In this document: in pieces, positions 18,694-28,199 of the stretch | Position numbering within the stretch: the stretch's first letter is position 1 | Layout: each line of letters opens with the position of its first letter | Origin: Microbacterium ureisolvens | Lineage (GTDB): Bacteria > Actinomycetota > Actinomycetes > Actinomycetales > Microbacteriaceae | Direction of reading: 5' to 3' | Length of the DNA stretch: 46,711 nucleotides | NCBI RefSeq assembly: GCF_015278315.1 | Contig: NZ_JADIJE010000019.1 | Location: 1 to 46,711 of the forward strand | Notes under the pieces: model-generated | The model's database searches: none | What the model was told of the DNA's origin: nothing | What the model saw: only the letters and a program-made list of their open reading frames with translations | Made by a program: the position numbers and the translations under genes

Positions 18694-20064
18694 ATGGCAC
18701 GCTCACCCCTCACTCTAGCCGCGTCGGTCACGTCGGCTCTGCCGCGGGTCGGGGTCGTCGGCGTCGGCGCTCTCACCGAGGGGGCGACAGGCCGATACGA
18801 CGCCGCCGTCGCCGAGCTGGACGACGGCCGTCGCGTCGTCGTGCGCGTCCCCGCCGATCCGTCGTCCGGTCCCGAGCTCGCCGCCGAGGTGCGGGCGCTG
18901 CGCGCGCTGACGCCCGGCGTCCGCGGGCTGCTGCCCTTCCGCGCGCCCGATCTGCTCGGCGAGGCCGGCCTCGGGGACACGCGCGTCGTCGTCGTCGACT
19001 TCCTGCCCGGCTACCGGGTCGATGCCGCACACCTGCCTCCCGGGCGCGGCGCCGCCACCTCTCTCGGTGCCGCCCTGGCCGCCGTGCACGCGCTGCCGCA
19101 TTCGATCGTGAAGGCCGAGGGCCTGCCCGCACGCACCCCGCAGCAGGTGCGCGCCGACGTCAGCCGCCTGATCGACCGGGCCGTCGCGACGCGCCGGCTC
19201 CCGATGACTCTCGCGCACCGCTGGCACCGTGCGGTCGACGCCGACGAGCTGTGGCGCTTCGAGTCCGCCGTCGTGCTGGGCGGTGCCGGCGCGGCGTCGT
19301 TCCTGTTCGAAGACCTCGACGGCGTGCCCACGGTCACCGGCCTCCTGGAGTGGCACGGGCTGTCCGTCGGCGACCCCGCGACAGACCTGCAGTGGCTGGC
19401 GTCGGCGCCCGACGCGGCCGACGACGTCTACGCCGCGTACGTGGCCGGGAGCGGCCGTGCCCCTGACGCGCGCGCCCGCGAGCGTTCGCGCCTGTATGCC
19501 GAGCTCGAGTTCGCGAAGTGGCTGGTGCACGGCCACGACGTCGATCGCGAAGACATCGTCACCGACGCCGTCGAACTGCTGGAGTCACTCGCGGCGGGCG
19601 TCGCCGGGGACGAGATCGTGACGGATGCCGCGCTCGACGTCGACGACGCGATCGCGCTGCTCGACCGGGTGCCGGGAGCCGCCGCGCCCACGATCGACAC
19701 CTCGATGCACACCGACGCCTACGACCCCGACGAGCTCGCACAGTGGGTGCGGGAGGAGGACGACGGCCCCGACGGCGATCGCGCGACGCCGCCCGGCTCG
19801 ACGATCTTCGACACGCCCGAGACCGTCGCCGACGACAACTCGCAGCTCCGGTCCCCGTCGGATCCGGTCGTGCCGGAGCCGGCGAGCGTGCCGGCCGGCG
19901 ACGCGTACCCGGCAGACGACGTCTCGACCGCGCCCATCACTCTTCCGGTGGGCCGGGCGGCGCGGCCGGTCGCGGGCCGGAGTGACGTCGACGGCGCGAC
20001 GGATGCCGCAACCGAGGCCGAGCGCGCCTCCGAGGCTGCGCTGCGGCGTTGGCTCGCTGACTGA
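18694..20064 (+). CDS. APH-fold phosphotransferase-like protein
   Basis: A 456-residue protein with an aminoglycoside-phosphotransferase-like kinase fold in its first 300 residues: YDAAVAELDDGRRVVVRVP (N-lobe lysine replaced by Arg/Val-rich strand), LGAALAAVHALP (the helix before the catalytic loop), and FEDLDGVPTVTGLLEWHGLSVGDPATDLQWLA (metal-binding strand, where the usual IDW is LEW). The HxD catalytic loop is degenerate (GGAGAASFLFE), so kinase activity is doubtful. The last 150 residues are acidic and disordered, ending in a short helix (EAERASEAALRRWLAD). It lies between nudC and adnB. In mycobacteria this region holds an ABC1 kinase and whiB7; neither is seen here. An antibiotic-resistance role is not supported. 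Confidence 0.7.
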   Translation: MARSPLTLAASVTSALPRVGVVGVGALTEGATGRYDAAVAELDDGRRVVVRVPADPSSGPELAAEVRALRALTPGVRGLLPFRAPDLLGEAGLGDTRVVVVDFLPGYRVDAAHLPPGRGAATSLGAALAAVHALPHSIVKAEGLPARTPQQVRADVSRLIDRAVATRRLPMTLAHRWHRAVDADELWRFESAVVLGGAGAASFLFEDLDGVPTVTGLLEWHGLSVGDPATDLQWLASAPDAADDVYAAYVAGSGRAPDARARERSRLYAELEFAKWLVHGHDVDREDIVTDAVELLESLAAGVAGDEIVTDAALDVDDAIALLDRVPGAAAPTIDTSMHTDAYDPDELAQWVREEDDGPDGDRATPPGSTIFDTPETVADDNSQLRSPSDPVVPEPASVPAGDAYPADDVSTAPITLPVGRAARPVAGRSDVDGATDAATEAERASEAALRRWLAD

Positions 20065-20111
20065 GCCGGCTGCTTCGGGCAGACCGGGCCGCTCAGGCCT
20101 GACGCCGCGGT

Positions 20112-23100
20112 TCAGCCGCGCAGGATCACATCCTCCGCCACGTAGTAGAGCGCGACGTCGATCTCGCCGAGCGGGATGCCGTGCTTCGCGTGGTAGGCCT
20201 GCCGGTAGAGCTCGAGCTGCAGCATCCGCTCGCCCTTCTCGGCAGCCGTGCGCGGCGCGACACCCGTCTTCCAGTCCACGATCTCGATGCGCCCGCCGCG
20301 GTCCTCGCGCCGGTACACGGCATCGAGCTTGCAGATGACGATGTGCTCGAGCCCATCCGGGCCGGTGGTCGTGAAGTCGATCTCGGTCTCGACCTCGATC
20401 GGCTGCAGAGAGGCCCACTCGGACGCGAGGAAGCGAGACCGCAGGTCGGCGAGCGCTGCGGCGTCCTCGACCGACGATTCCGTGCCGAGCACCTCTTCGT
20501 CGGCCTCCCAGAGGGCGTCGTCCAGCGAGCCGCCGAGACCCGCCCTGCCGGAGCGCTGCTCCACCCATGCGTGGAACAGCGTCCCCAGTCGCGTCTGCCG
20601 GAACGGCCGCTCGGGCATCGGCCGGGCGATGTCGGCGAGCGTGCCCTCGAGGTCGGCGACGTACTCCTTGTAACGCGAAGCGGCGATGCGCGTCGGCGCG
20701 GTGTGCGCCGGTCGTGCGCGACGGGCGTCCCGCTCGGCCAGGAGCAGCGCCGCCTGCGCCTCGAGTGCGGCGCGGGGTGCGGCCAGCGCGTCGTCGACCG
20801 CCGCGGCCGCGCTGACGACGGCCTCGCGCCGGCTGCCGAGCGGGTCGATCGGCCATTGCAGCACCCGCCGCTCCCCCTGATAGGGGTCGTCCACCAGAAC
20901 CTCATCGGCCGGTTCCACGCCGAGCGCCTCGGCGATCTCGCCGTAGAACACGCTGCGCGTGCGCGGTCGCTTGGTGCCCGACCAGGTCGCCCCGGTGAGC
21001 AGGAGGTGCTCGCGCGCGCGGGTCACCGCCACATAGGCGAGTCTGCGGTCCTCCTCGAGCTGACGCGCGCGGTTGGCCTCCACGAACGCGTCGATCGCCG
21101 ACTTCAGGTCTTGCTGGGTCTGCGCCGACTGCCACGCGAGCGCCGGGAGCCATGCGGAGTCGCCGCGGAAGGAGTAGGGCAGCACGCCGAATCCGAGCCA
21201 TGCCTTGGTGTCGCGGGGCGCGCTGGGGAGCTCGTCCTTCACGAGGCGCACGACGGCGACGGCGTCCCACTCGAGGCCCTTCGAACCGTGGATCGTCAGG
21301 AGCTGCACCACGTCGTCCTCGGGCGGCTCGGTGCGCGGCGCGAACTCGTCGAGCTGCTCGGCGTGTTCGAGCCAAGCCAGCAGGCTCGACAGCGACCCCG
21401 CCTCGTCCGCCGCGAGGAACGCATGCACCTCGTCGACGAAGGCGCGCAGCTGAGCCGAGGCGATGCGTGCGGGTCCGCGCGACTCGTTCGCGGCGAGCTC
21501 GATGTCCAGGCGCAGCTCGAGCTCGATGAGCCGCACGAGCTCGGGGATCGGCATCCCGCTCGCCTGCCGGAGCCCCGCGAAGACGGATGCCGCCTCCCGC
21601 AGCCGTTCGCGTGCCTCGACGGTGGATCCGGCAAGCCAGCCGTGGTCGGGCTTCTGGCGCAGCACGAAGTCGAGGGCGTCGACGAGCGAGCCGTCGTCGT
21701 CGCCTGCGCTCCCGCGGATGCGCTCGACCACCTCGGGCGCCAGAGACTGCAGGGCTGTGTCGTGCCGCGCGAGGCGGCGTGCCAGCGCGGCGAGCTCGCG
21801 GAGGTCGGGTAGGCCGATCCCCCAGCGCGGCCCGGCGAGCAGACGGATGAGCGCCGATCCGGCGGAGGGGTCGCTGATGACCCGCAGCGCCGAGACCACG
21901 TCGACCACTTCGGGCGTGGACAGCAGCCCGCCGAGGCCGAGGATGCGGTGCGGGATGCCGCGGCGCCCGAGCGCATCGCCGAAGCGCACCATGTGCTTCT
22001 TGCTGCGGAACAGGATCGCACCGGTCGTCGACCGGCCCTCCCCCGCGCGCTGCGCGCGCACGCGCGCGAACCACTCGGCGACGCGGTCTGCCTCGGTGTC
22101 GAGGTCGGCGTCGAACCCGAGCTCGACGACGCCCGCGGGAGCACCCGGGCGAGGGCGCAGCTCCTGCACCGCGACCGCCGCCGACGCCGCGAGAGGTGCC
22201 AGCACGGCGTTGGCCGCCGTCAGCACCGACGCGCTGTTGCGCCAGCTGGTGAGCAGCGCGTACTGCGCGCACGCCGCGTCCGGCGAGAACGCCGCGGGGA
22301 ATCCGCCCAGGTTGCCGGCGCTCGCGCCGCGCCAGCCGTAGATCGCCTGATGGGGGTCGCCCACCGCCATCACGCCGGTGCCGGCGAACAGCGTCGCGAG
22401 GAGATCGGTCTGGACCACCGACGTGTCCTGGTACTCGTCGAGCAGCACCACCCGATAGCGGCCGCGCAGCTCGTCGGCCACGGCGCGATGCCCGGCGACC
22501 ACCTGGAGCGCGCCCGCCACCTGGTCGGAGAAGTCGATCACGCCGAGCCGGAGCTTCTCGGCGGCGTACTCGCGGGCGAGGTCTGCCAGCAGCGCCAGGG
22601 CGTCCACGCGCTCGACGGCGTCGGCGACCTCGGCGTAGACGGTGGTGCGGCGGTTGGTGGACGGCAGCTCGCAGACGGTGCGGAATCGCTCGGGGAAGGC
22701 AGCGAGCGCGTCGAAGTCGACGAGGTTGTCGACCCCGTCGCGCGCGATGCGCAGTGCGGCATCGACGATCGAGCGCACCGCCTCGCCGCGCACCTCCAGC
22801 CGCGGGTCGTCCGAGCCGAAGACGACGCGGCGCATGAGCAGCCACGCCGCGGATTCCGACAGCACGGCCGCCTCGGCGTCCCGCCCGATGCGCACTGCGT
22901 GCTCGCGCACGATCTGGTCGGCGAAGCTGTTGTACGTCGCGACCGTCGGGCGGTGGAGCAGAGCGTCGTCCGCACCGTCCTGCGGGGTCGCCTCGACGGA
23001 CCGTGCGAGCTCGTCGAGGAGGCGATGGCGCTCCGCCGTGGCACGGGCGCCGTCGCCCCCCGAACGTTCGAGTTCGCCGAAGACCTCGAGGCGCCCGTGC

Positions 23101-23477
23101 GCCGCGAGTTCGGGTAGCGCAGGGAGCAGCCCGCGCCGCTCGAACTCCGCCAGGCGACCGAGTCGCTTCTGGATGCGCTCCGCGAGCTCGCCGGCGGCCT
23201 TCCTGGTGAACGTCAGGCCGAGCACCTCGTCGCGCCGCACGATGCCGTTGGCCACGAGCCACACCACGCGCGCGGCCATCGTCTCGGTCTTGCCGCTGCC
23301 GGCGCCGGCGACGACGAGAGCGGGCGCGAGCGGTGCCTCGATGACCGCCGTCTGCTCCTCGGTGGGCGGGAACTGACCCAGCGCCGCGGCGATCACCCGC
23401 GCCGGCAGCGGGGCCACCGAGGAGACCAGGTCGTCGGGCGTTCCGGGCTCGGCGCCCAGCCCTTGCACGACCGTCAC
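20112..23477 (-). CDS. adnB: AdnB subunit of the AdnAB helicase-nuclease
   Basis: A 1121-residue UvrD-like motor fused to a RecB-family nuclease. Q motif and Walker A are PTEEQ and AGAGSGKT (57-64). Motif II is VVLLDEYQDTSVVQTDLL, motif III AVGDPHQAIYGWRGASAGNL, and motif VI RRLAYVAVTRAREHLLLTG. The C-terminal nuclease has GRIEIVDWKTG followed by QLELYRQAY, the PD-(D/E)xK catalytic core. All motor residues look intact, so this is the driving motor. Length fits mycobacterial AdnB (about 1100 aa). The GTG start lies in a GTGA overlap with adnA. With AdnA it resects double-strand breaks, replacing RecBCD/AddAB. Confidence 0.92.
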   Translation of the reverse strand: MTVVQGLGAEPGTPDDLVSSVAPLPARVIAAALGQFPPTEEQTAVIEAPLAPALVVAGAGSGKTETMAARVVWLVANGIVRRDEVLGLTFTRKAAGELAERIQKRLGRLAEFERRGLLPALPELAAHGRLEVFGELERSGGDGARATAERHRLLDELARSVEATPQDGADDALLHRPTVATYNSFADQIVREHAVRIGRDAEAAVLSESAAWLLMRRVVFGSDDPRLEVRGEAVRSIVDAALRIARDGVDNLVDFDALAAFPERFRTVCELPSTNRRTTVYAEVADAVERVDALALLADLAREYAAEKLRLGVIDFSDQVAGALQVVAGHRAVADELRGRYRVVLLDEYQDTSVVQTDLLATLFAGTGVMAVGDPHQAIYGWRGASAGNLGGFPAAFSPDAACAQYALLTSWRNSASVLTAANAVLAPLAASAAVAVQELRPRPGAPAGVVELGFDADLDTEADRVAEWFARVRAQRAGEGRSTTGAILFRSKKHMVRFGDALGRRGIPHRILGLGGLLSTPEVVDVVSALRVISDPSAGSALIRLLAGPRWGIGLPDLRELAALARRLARHDTALQSLAPEVVERIRGSAGDDDGSLVDALDFVLRQKPDHGWLAGSTVEARERLREAASVFAGLRQASGMPIPELVRLIELELRLDIELAANESRGPARIASAQLRAFVDEVHAFLAADEAGSLSSLLAWLEHAEQLDEFAPRTEPPEDDVVQLLTIHGSKGLEWDAVAVVRLVKDELPSAPRDTKAWLGFGVLPYSFRGDSAWLPALAWQSAQTQQDLKSAIDAFVEANRARQLEEDRRLAYVAVTRAREHLLLTGATWSGTKRPRTRSVFYGEIAEALGVEPADEVLVDDPYQGERRVLQWPIDPLGSRREAVVSAAAAVDDALAAPRAALEAQAALLLAERDARRARPAHTAPTRIAASRYKEYVADLEGTLADIARPMPERPFRQTRLGTLFHAWVEQRSGRAGLGGSLDDALWEADEEVLGTESSVEDAAALADLRSRFLASEWASLQPIEVETEIDFTTTGPDGLEHIVICKLDAVYRREDRGGRIEIVDWKTGVAPRTAAEKGERMLQLELYRQAYHAKHGIPLGEIDVALYYVAEDVILRG

Positions 23478-26400
23478 GAGGCGCTCACCGCACCGACGGT
23501 GTGGATCCGGCACAGCCCGTACGCGTGCTCGTCTCGGCAGTGCTCCTCGTACGGCGCGGTGAAGGTCGTCCCCCGCATCACGCCGACGGCCGCGCGGATG
23601 CGACCGAGGAACGCGTCGCGCCGCTCGTCGTCGAACGGCGGCTGCCAAGGCGTCACGTAGTCGGACTTGGTCGCCGTCGGGCGCAGCACGAGCAGTTTGG
23701 CGCCGCCGGGCGTGTGACCGTTCGCCGCGGCGATCGCCCCCGATTCGAAGGCGAGCTGGTAGGCGCCCAGCTGCGGGTTGTCGAGCACCTTGGCGTCAGT
23801 CTGCGGCTCCCGCTTGCCGGTCTTGAGGTCCATGATGACGACCTTCCCCTCGGGGGTCAGCTCGACGCGGTCGATGTACCCCGACAGGATCACGCGGTGT
23901 TCGCGGGGATCGTCGGACACCGCTTCTGCCGTCTCCGCGCGAGCGTCGACGAGGTCGCCCGCGTCGAGCGGGATCACGACCTCGAAATGCGGCTCCGCGC
24001 CGATCAGCGTGCCTCCGGCGTCGTCGAAGCGCCGCAGGTACAGGTGCAGCCGGCGCACCAGGTCGCGGGCGCGGGTCTGCTCCGCGCGATCGCGCCACGC
24101 GGCTTCGAAGGTCAGCTCGCCCCAGCGCGATTCGACCTCCGCCCACAGCGCCGCCTCGTCGTGACCGGCCGCGTGCTCGAGCGCGGCGTGGATGATCGTC
24201 CCGAGGCCCGCTGTCGTCCCGCCCGGATCGCCGCCAAGATCTGCGATCACCCAGTTGAGCTCGCATTCCTCGAGCGCGTGCAGCCGCGACGGCGACACGC
24301 GCACATCCTCGCGCGCGAGGTCGCGCAGGGGCCCGGTCGAGGTCGGACCCGTCACCCCGTACCAGTCGCGCGGCACGGCACCCGGCACTCCGGCGTCCGC
24401 CAGGAGAGCGAGCTGCTGGGCGGCGCGGGCCGCGGCCGCCGGCACCGTTCCCGGGGCCGGCACGATGCGCGACCCCGCCGCCGCGAGAGTCTGCGGCGCC
24501 AGCGCGGTGAGGGTGCGGCGGTGGCGGGCGACGAGCCCGCGCAGCGAGACGGGATGGTCGAGGTCGAAGGACTCGGGGTCGGGCAGCAGCTCGAAGAAGA
24601 CGCTGGGGCCGGTGTCGTCGTCGTCGACCGCCGTCACGATCACCTGGGCGGTCGCGCGCGACAGGGCCCGCGCGAGCAGCCTCAGCTCGTCGTGCATCGC
24701 CGCGCGGCGGCGGTCGAACGCGCCGGTGGTCTCGCCTTCGGCGCGGGTCGCGGCGTCCGCCAGCCGCCACGTGTCGAGCAGGCTGCCGCGCAGGCGTGTG
24801 TTGGGCCAGACGGCGTCCTGCATGCCGGCAACGACGACAGTGTCGAACTCGAGCCCCAGCGCACCCGCGGGCGTCATGATCCTGACGCTGTCGTCGCGCG
24901 TCGGAGCCTCCAGCCGGTCCTCGGCGACCCCGCTGTCGAGGATCGAGCGCACGAACACCCGCGGATCGGCGTCGAGCGAGCGCTCGACGAACCGCTTGGC
25001 GGCCTGGAAGAGCGCGACCAGCGCGTCCAGATCGCGGTGGGCCTGCTCGGCGAGCGGGCCATTGCCCTTCGCCAGCTCGCCCCACGCGCGCTGGAGGCCG
25101 CTGCGGTCCCAGGCCGTCCACAGCAGTTCGTGTGCCGTCGCACCCCGCGAGAGATCCTCGCGCAGCACCTCGAGCGTGCGGGCCAGCGATGCAGCCCGCC
25201 GCGCCTCTCGCGTGTCGAGCAGATCGAACTCCAGCGGCTGCCGCATCGCCGACAGCACCAGGTCGCGCCCCGACCGCTCGGCGACCGCCGCCGCCTCGTC
25301 GGCGAGAGCGGCACCGTCACTGCCGCCGTCGGCGTCGGCGAGCGCGAAGACGCGACGCAGCTCGGCATGGCGCAGCGCAGAGCGCAGCCGGCGCAGCTCG
25401 ATGACATCCAGGCGTCCGTACGTCCCGACCAGGGCCGCCGACACATCCTCGAACGTCCAGTCGTCGCGGGAGGCCAGCTCGATCAGTCGCAGCAGATCGG
25501 CCACCGGTCGTACCGCGCCCAGGGCGCGGCCGGGCCCGCTCGATCGCGCCGGGACCTCGCGCGCCGACAGCTCGGCTTCCAGCGCCGCCACCTGCCGAGT
25601 GTCGTGCGCGATCACGGCGCACGCGCTCCAGCGCACGCCGTCGTGGACGTGCCGCTCACGCAGCAGCCGCGCGATCGCGTCGTACTCCTCGGCCGGCGAG
25701 CGCAGCGTGAGCACGCGGACCGACTCGTCGGGCTCGGCCGCCGTTCCAGCGCCGCGGTGCGCCACGACGCCGACCGCGCCGATGCGCTGCGTGACGCGCC
25801 CCACCAGCTCCCGCTGCCACGGCGTGCCGCGATGCCCGCCCGCGAGGACATGGACCGTGCCCAGCGACGCGGCGAGCCGGGCGAAATTCTCGGGCGTCGC
25901 TCCGCGGAACGAGCCCGAGCCGACGTCGGGGTCGCCGAACGCCAGGACGGCGGCGCCACGTGCGCGCGCCGCCTCGAGCATCTCGATCCCGCCCAGGGTG
26001 AGCTCCTGCGCGTCGTCGACGAGCACGATGCGCACGCGGTCGACCGCGGGGCTGCCGGCCGGTGCGGTGCGCAGCAGTCCGACGGCCTCGCGCACCAGCC
26101 CCGCGGCGTCGCGGTGAGCTCCGCGCATGCCGTCGCGCACCTGCAGGTACTCGGCGAAGAACGACGACAGCGCGACCCACGCCGGGAGCTCATGCTGCTC
26201 GCCGAGACGGCGGAGGCGTGCCGGCTCGATGCCGAGGGTCGTGCACTCGGCCAGGAAGGTGCGCACCTCGGTGCGGAAGCCGGCGGTGCCGCGGATCGTC
26301 GGACCGAGCCACTCCGGCCAGCGCTCTGCGCCGGCCACCTCGTCCTCCTCGTCGCCGTCGAGGAGGTCGCGGATGATCTGATCCTCGTCGCCGCCCGTGA

Positions 26401-26746
26401 GCAGCTGCGGCGGGTCGGCATCCTCCGCGACGGCGTGTGCCCGCACGATCTGGAAGGCATAGGAGGCGACCGAGCGTGCCAGCGGCCCCGCCGTGGCCAC
26501 CTTCACCGCGAGACCCAGCCGGTCCCGCAAGGCGGTCGCCGTCTGACGGGACGGCGTGAGGACGAGCACGCTGTCGGGATCGACGCCGTCGGCGACGAGC
26601 GCCGCGACGCGCGCGACCAGGGTCGCGGTCTTGCCCGTGCCCGGCGCTCCGACGACCACGCCCGACGCATCGGCGGGCAGTGCCAGCACCGCCCGCTGCG
26701 ACGCATCCGGCTGGACGGCCGCGCCGTCTCCGCTCCCCGAGTCCAC
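23474..26746 (-). CDS. adnA: AdnA subunit of the AdnAB helicase-nuclease
   Basis: A 1090-residue protein with a degenerate UvrD-like motor and a C-terminal nuclease. Walker A is VVGAPGTGKT (31-40). Motif II reads VLVDDAQELTLGG, with Asp where the catalytic Glu normally stands, which fits reports that the mycobacterial AdnA motor is vestigial. The nuclease core is VVIMDLKTGKREPQ with QLGAYQLAF. Cysteines in LEECELNW and near the end (EEHCRDEHAYGLCRIHT) may be structural. The GTG start is preceded by TAGCGT and 6 nt, consistent with a leaderless mRNA. First gene of the adnA-adnB operon. Confidence 0.92.
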   Translation of the reverse strand: MDSGSGDGAAVQPDASQRAVLALPADASGVVVGAPGTGKTATLVARVAALVADGVDPDSVLVLTPSRQTATALRDRLGLAVKVATAGPLARSVASYAFQIVRAHAVAEDADPPQLLTGGDEDQIIRDLLDGDEEDEVAGAERWPEWLGPTIRGTAGFRTEVRTFLAECTTLGIEPARLRRLGEQHELPAWVALSSFFAEYLQVRDGMRGAHRDAAGLVREAVGLLRTAPAGSPAVDRVRIVLVDDAQELTLGGIEMLEAARARGAAVLAFGDPDVGSGSFRGATPENFARLAASLGTVHVLAGGHRGTPWQRELVGRVTQRIGAVGVVAHRGAGTAAEPDESVRVLTLRSPAEEYDAIARLLRERHVHDGVRWSACAVIAHDTRQVAALEAELSAREVPARSSGPGRALGAVRPVADLLRLIELASRDDWTFEDVSAALVGTYGRLDVIELRRLRSALRHAELRRVFALADADGGSDGAALADEAAAVAERSGRDLVLSAMRQPLEFDLLDTREARRAASLARTLEVLREDLSRGATAHELLWTAWDRSGLQRAWGELAKGNGPLAEQAHRDLDALVALFQAAKRFVERSLDADPRVFVRSILDSGVAEDRLEAPTRDDSVRIMTPAGALGLEFDTVVVAGMQDAVWPNTRLRGSLLDTWRLADAATRAEGETTGAFDRRRAAMHDELRLLARALSRATAQVIVTAVDDDDTGPSVFFELLPDPESFDLDHPVSLRGLVARHRRTLTALAPQTLAAAGSRIVPAPGTVPAAAARAAQQLALLADAGVPGAVPRDWYGVTGPTSTGPLRDLAREDVRVSPSRLHALEECELNWVIADLGGDPGGTTAGLGTIIHAALEHAAGHDEAALWAEVESRWGELTFEAAWRDRAEQTRARDLVRRLHLYLRRFDDAGGTLIGAEPHFEVVIPLDAGDLVDARAETAEAVSDDPREHRVILSGYIDRVELTPEGKVVIMDLKTGKREPQTDAKVLDNPQLGAYQLAFESGAIAAANGHTPGGAKLLVLRPTATKSDYVTPWQPPFDDERRDAFLGRIRAAVGVMRGTTFTAPYEEHCRDEHAYGLCRIHTVGAVSAS

Positions 26747-26752
26747 CCTTCG

Positions 26753-26758
26753 ACGCTA
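26753..26758 (-). promoter_or_regulatory. -10 hexamer, probable leaderless adnA mRNA
   Basis: On the minus strand TAGCGT, then CGAAGG (6 nt), then GTG. The AAGG is too close to serve well as a ribosome site. Confidence 0.5.
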
Positions 26759-26829
26759 GCGCGACGGACCGACATCGGGCGTTCGCCCAGAGCGTTCCGA
26801 CGGCGGGCGGACGCCCCTCCCCGGTGTCG

Positions 26830-26835
26830 TAGAGT
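26830..26835 (+). promoter_or_regulatory. -10 hexamer upstream of the DUF3107 gene
   Basis: TAGAGT gives an expected transcription start near 26842 and a leader of about 60 nt. The leader ends in an AGGAGG ribosome site before the GTG at 26903. An in-frame ATG at 26840 is too close to the hexamer to be translated efficiently. Confidence 0.45.
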
Positions 26836-26902
26836 GGCCATGCGTCCGGGGAGCCTCAGCCTTCCGCCGAGAAACCGTCGCCCCGCGCAGGAGGTCAGTC
26901 AC

Positions 26903-27127
26903 GTGGAGATCCGCATCGGCATCGCGAACACCGGCCGCGAGCTCAACTTCGAGACGAACGAGCCGGCAGCCGACGTGAAGAAGTCCGTCGCCGCGGCGCT
27001 GGACGCCGGTGCCACGCACGTCACCTTCGCCGACGCGAAGGGCAACTCGTACATCGTTCCGACCGCGGGCCTGGCCTACATCGAGCTCGGCTCCGAGGAG
27101 TCGCGCCGCGTCGGCTTCGTCGCCTGA
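26903..27127 (+). CDS. DUF3107 family protein
   Basis: A 74-residue protein beginning VEIRIGIANTGRELNFETNE, with the ATHVTFADAKGNSYIVPTAGLAYIELG core. It matches the small actinobacterial DUF3107 family (Rv3208A/TB9.4-like), which I recall as of unknown function. It is predicted to be a compact alpha/beta protein without signal or membrane segment. The GTG start is chosen for a strong AGGAGG 7 nt upstream. It is divergent from adnA and followed by a small membrane protein 13 bp downstream, with which it is probably co-transcribed. Confidence 0.88.
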   Translation: MEIRIGIANTGRELNFETNEPAADVKKSVAAALDAGATHVTFADAKGNSYIVPTAGLAYIELGSEESRRVGFVA

Positions 27128-27140
27128 GCGGTCGCCTGAC

Positions 27141-27431
27141 GTGCAGATCCTCATCGCCTTCATCGTCGGGGCGGTCATCGGTCTCGGCATCCACTTCCAG
27201 CTGCACCAGCGGCTGACGCGCGGCGTCGTCCTCGCGCCGATGATCGGCGCGGTGTCGGCGGGCGCCGCCTGGTCGATCCTCACGTGGCTCGGCGTCGGCA
27301 TCGACACGCCGTGGCCGTGGCTCGCGTCGCTCATCGTGCCGGTCGTCGTCACCTACCCGGCGATCATCGCGCTCTCGCGCGCCCGCGTCGCCCATGACCG
27401 TCGCGAGAAGGCGCGCCTCGGCATCGGCTGA
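27141..27431 (+). CDS. Small three-helix membrane protein
   Basis: A 96-residue hydrophobic protein with three predicted helices (about 2-20, 27-50 and 58-80) and a basic tail (RARVAHDRREKARLG). I do not recognise a family. The GTG start follows the DUF3107 stop by 13 bp without a clear ribosome site; GCCTGAC is the only sequence in between. Hydrophobicity and high-GC codon use both suggest a real gene. Co-transcription with the DUF3107 gene is likely. Confidence 0.7.
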   Translation: MQILIAFIVGAVIGLGIHFQLHQRLTRGVVLAPMIGAVSAGAAWSILTWLGVGIDTPWPWLASLIVPVVVTYPAIIALSRARVAHDRREKARLGIG

Positions 27432-27478
27432 GTCCTCAGCGGCGCGCCAGCCCTGGGCGTATCCGGTAGGCCCCGCCG

Positions 27479-28192
27479 TCAGGCGGCCAGGCCCATCGCG
27501 TCCATGCGGCGGGAGTGGGCCGCCATCAGCTCGGTGAAGACGGGCTCGACCTTCTCCTCCTCCGCGCGTCCGAGCGTCGTCGGCCGCAGCGCGGCGCGCG
27601 CGATGAGAAGGGTGTCGCCGACGAGGCGGCGTCCCCACAGCGCGAGCAGCGACTTCCACTCCGGATCGCTCGTGATGGTCTCCGAGATCAGCTCGACGAT
27701 CGCCTGGCGGTCGTCGTCGGCCTGCAGGATCCGCGCCACGCGGTCGCCCGTCTCGCCGTAGCTGGCCGACAGGGCGAGATAGAAGTCGTCCAGCATGCCG
27801 GCCGTGATGTGCACCGACAGCATCGTCTCCTGCGGCCGCACGCCGTGTGTGGCCGCCCGGAAAGCGTCCAGCGGCTCGCGGAACGGACGCATGATCTCGG
27901 TCGGGTCGTCGCCGCGCTCGCGGATGAGCGCCACCAAGGCCTCGTGCTTGGTCAGGGCGGCGCCGGCCGCGCGCGACACCGCCTCCTTCTCGCCGAGCTC
28001 GGGGATCGTCTGGATGAGCTCGGTCAGCGTCTCGAAGAAGCCCAGCTGCAGGTAGGCGGCCTGACCCAGGAACGTGTCGATGTCGGGAGCGAGCTCCTCG
28101 AAGTCCACGCGGTTGCCGCCGCTCAGCTCGTCACGCGAGCGGAGCTGGAGCTTGCGCCCCGTCTCACGCCTCTCCCAGAACCACTTCACCAT
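27479..28192 (-). CDS. Ferritin-like-fold protein
   Basis: A 237-residue helical protein resembling the ferritin-like/MiaE-type proteins found beside actinobacterial rhlE (Rv3210c-like). Candidate metal-ligand helices are QLGFFETLTELIQ, ALTKHEALVALI, HITAGMLDDFYLALSASYGE and ELMAAHSRRMDAMG. The Glu/His spacing is not clean enough to claim a di-iron site. No signal peptide. The ATG has TAGGCT 7 nt upstream on the minus strand and no Shine-Dalgarno. Divergent from the DEAD-box helicase gene. Confidence 0.72.
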   Translation of the reverse strand: MVKWFWERRETGRKLQLRSRDELSGGNRVDFEELAPDIDTFLGQAAYLQLGFFETLTELIQTIPELGEKEAVSRAAGAALTKHEALVALIRERGDDPTEIMRPFREPLDAFRAATHGVRPQETMLSVHITAGMLDDFYLALSASYGETGDRVARILQADDDRQAIVELISETITSDPEWKSLLALWGRRLVGDTLLIARAALRPTTLGRAEEEKVEPVFTELMAAHSRRMDAMGLAA

Positions 28193-28199
28193 GCACGAA

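Noticed and set aside
20181..23117. Long plus-strand frames opposite adnB
   Set aside because: Shadow frames of a clear helicase-nuclease gene; no domain seen.
26840..26902. 21-residue N-terminal extension of DUF3107 from an in-frame ATG
   Set aside because: The ATG lies only 4 nt after the -10. A strong AGGAGG precedes the GTG at 26903, and the extension is low-complexity.
23501..27127. A 1208-codon open frame on the plus strand, antisense to adnA and running into the DUF3107 gene
   Set aside because: High-GC antisense frames are often open by chance. Its sequence is Arg/Gly/Pro-rich with no domain, and it crosses the adnA promoter. Only the last 74 codons (DUF3107) look real.
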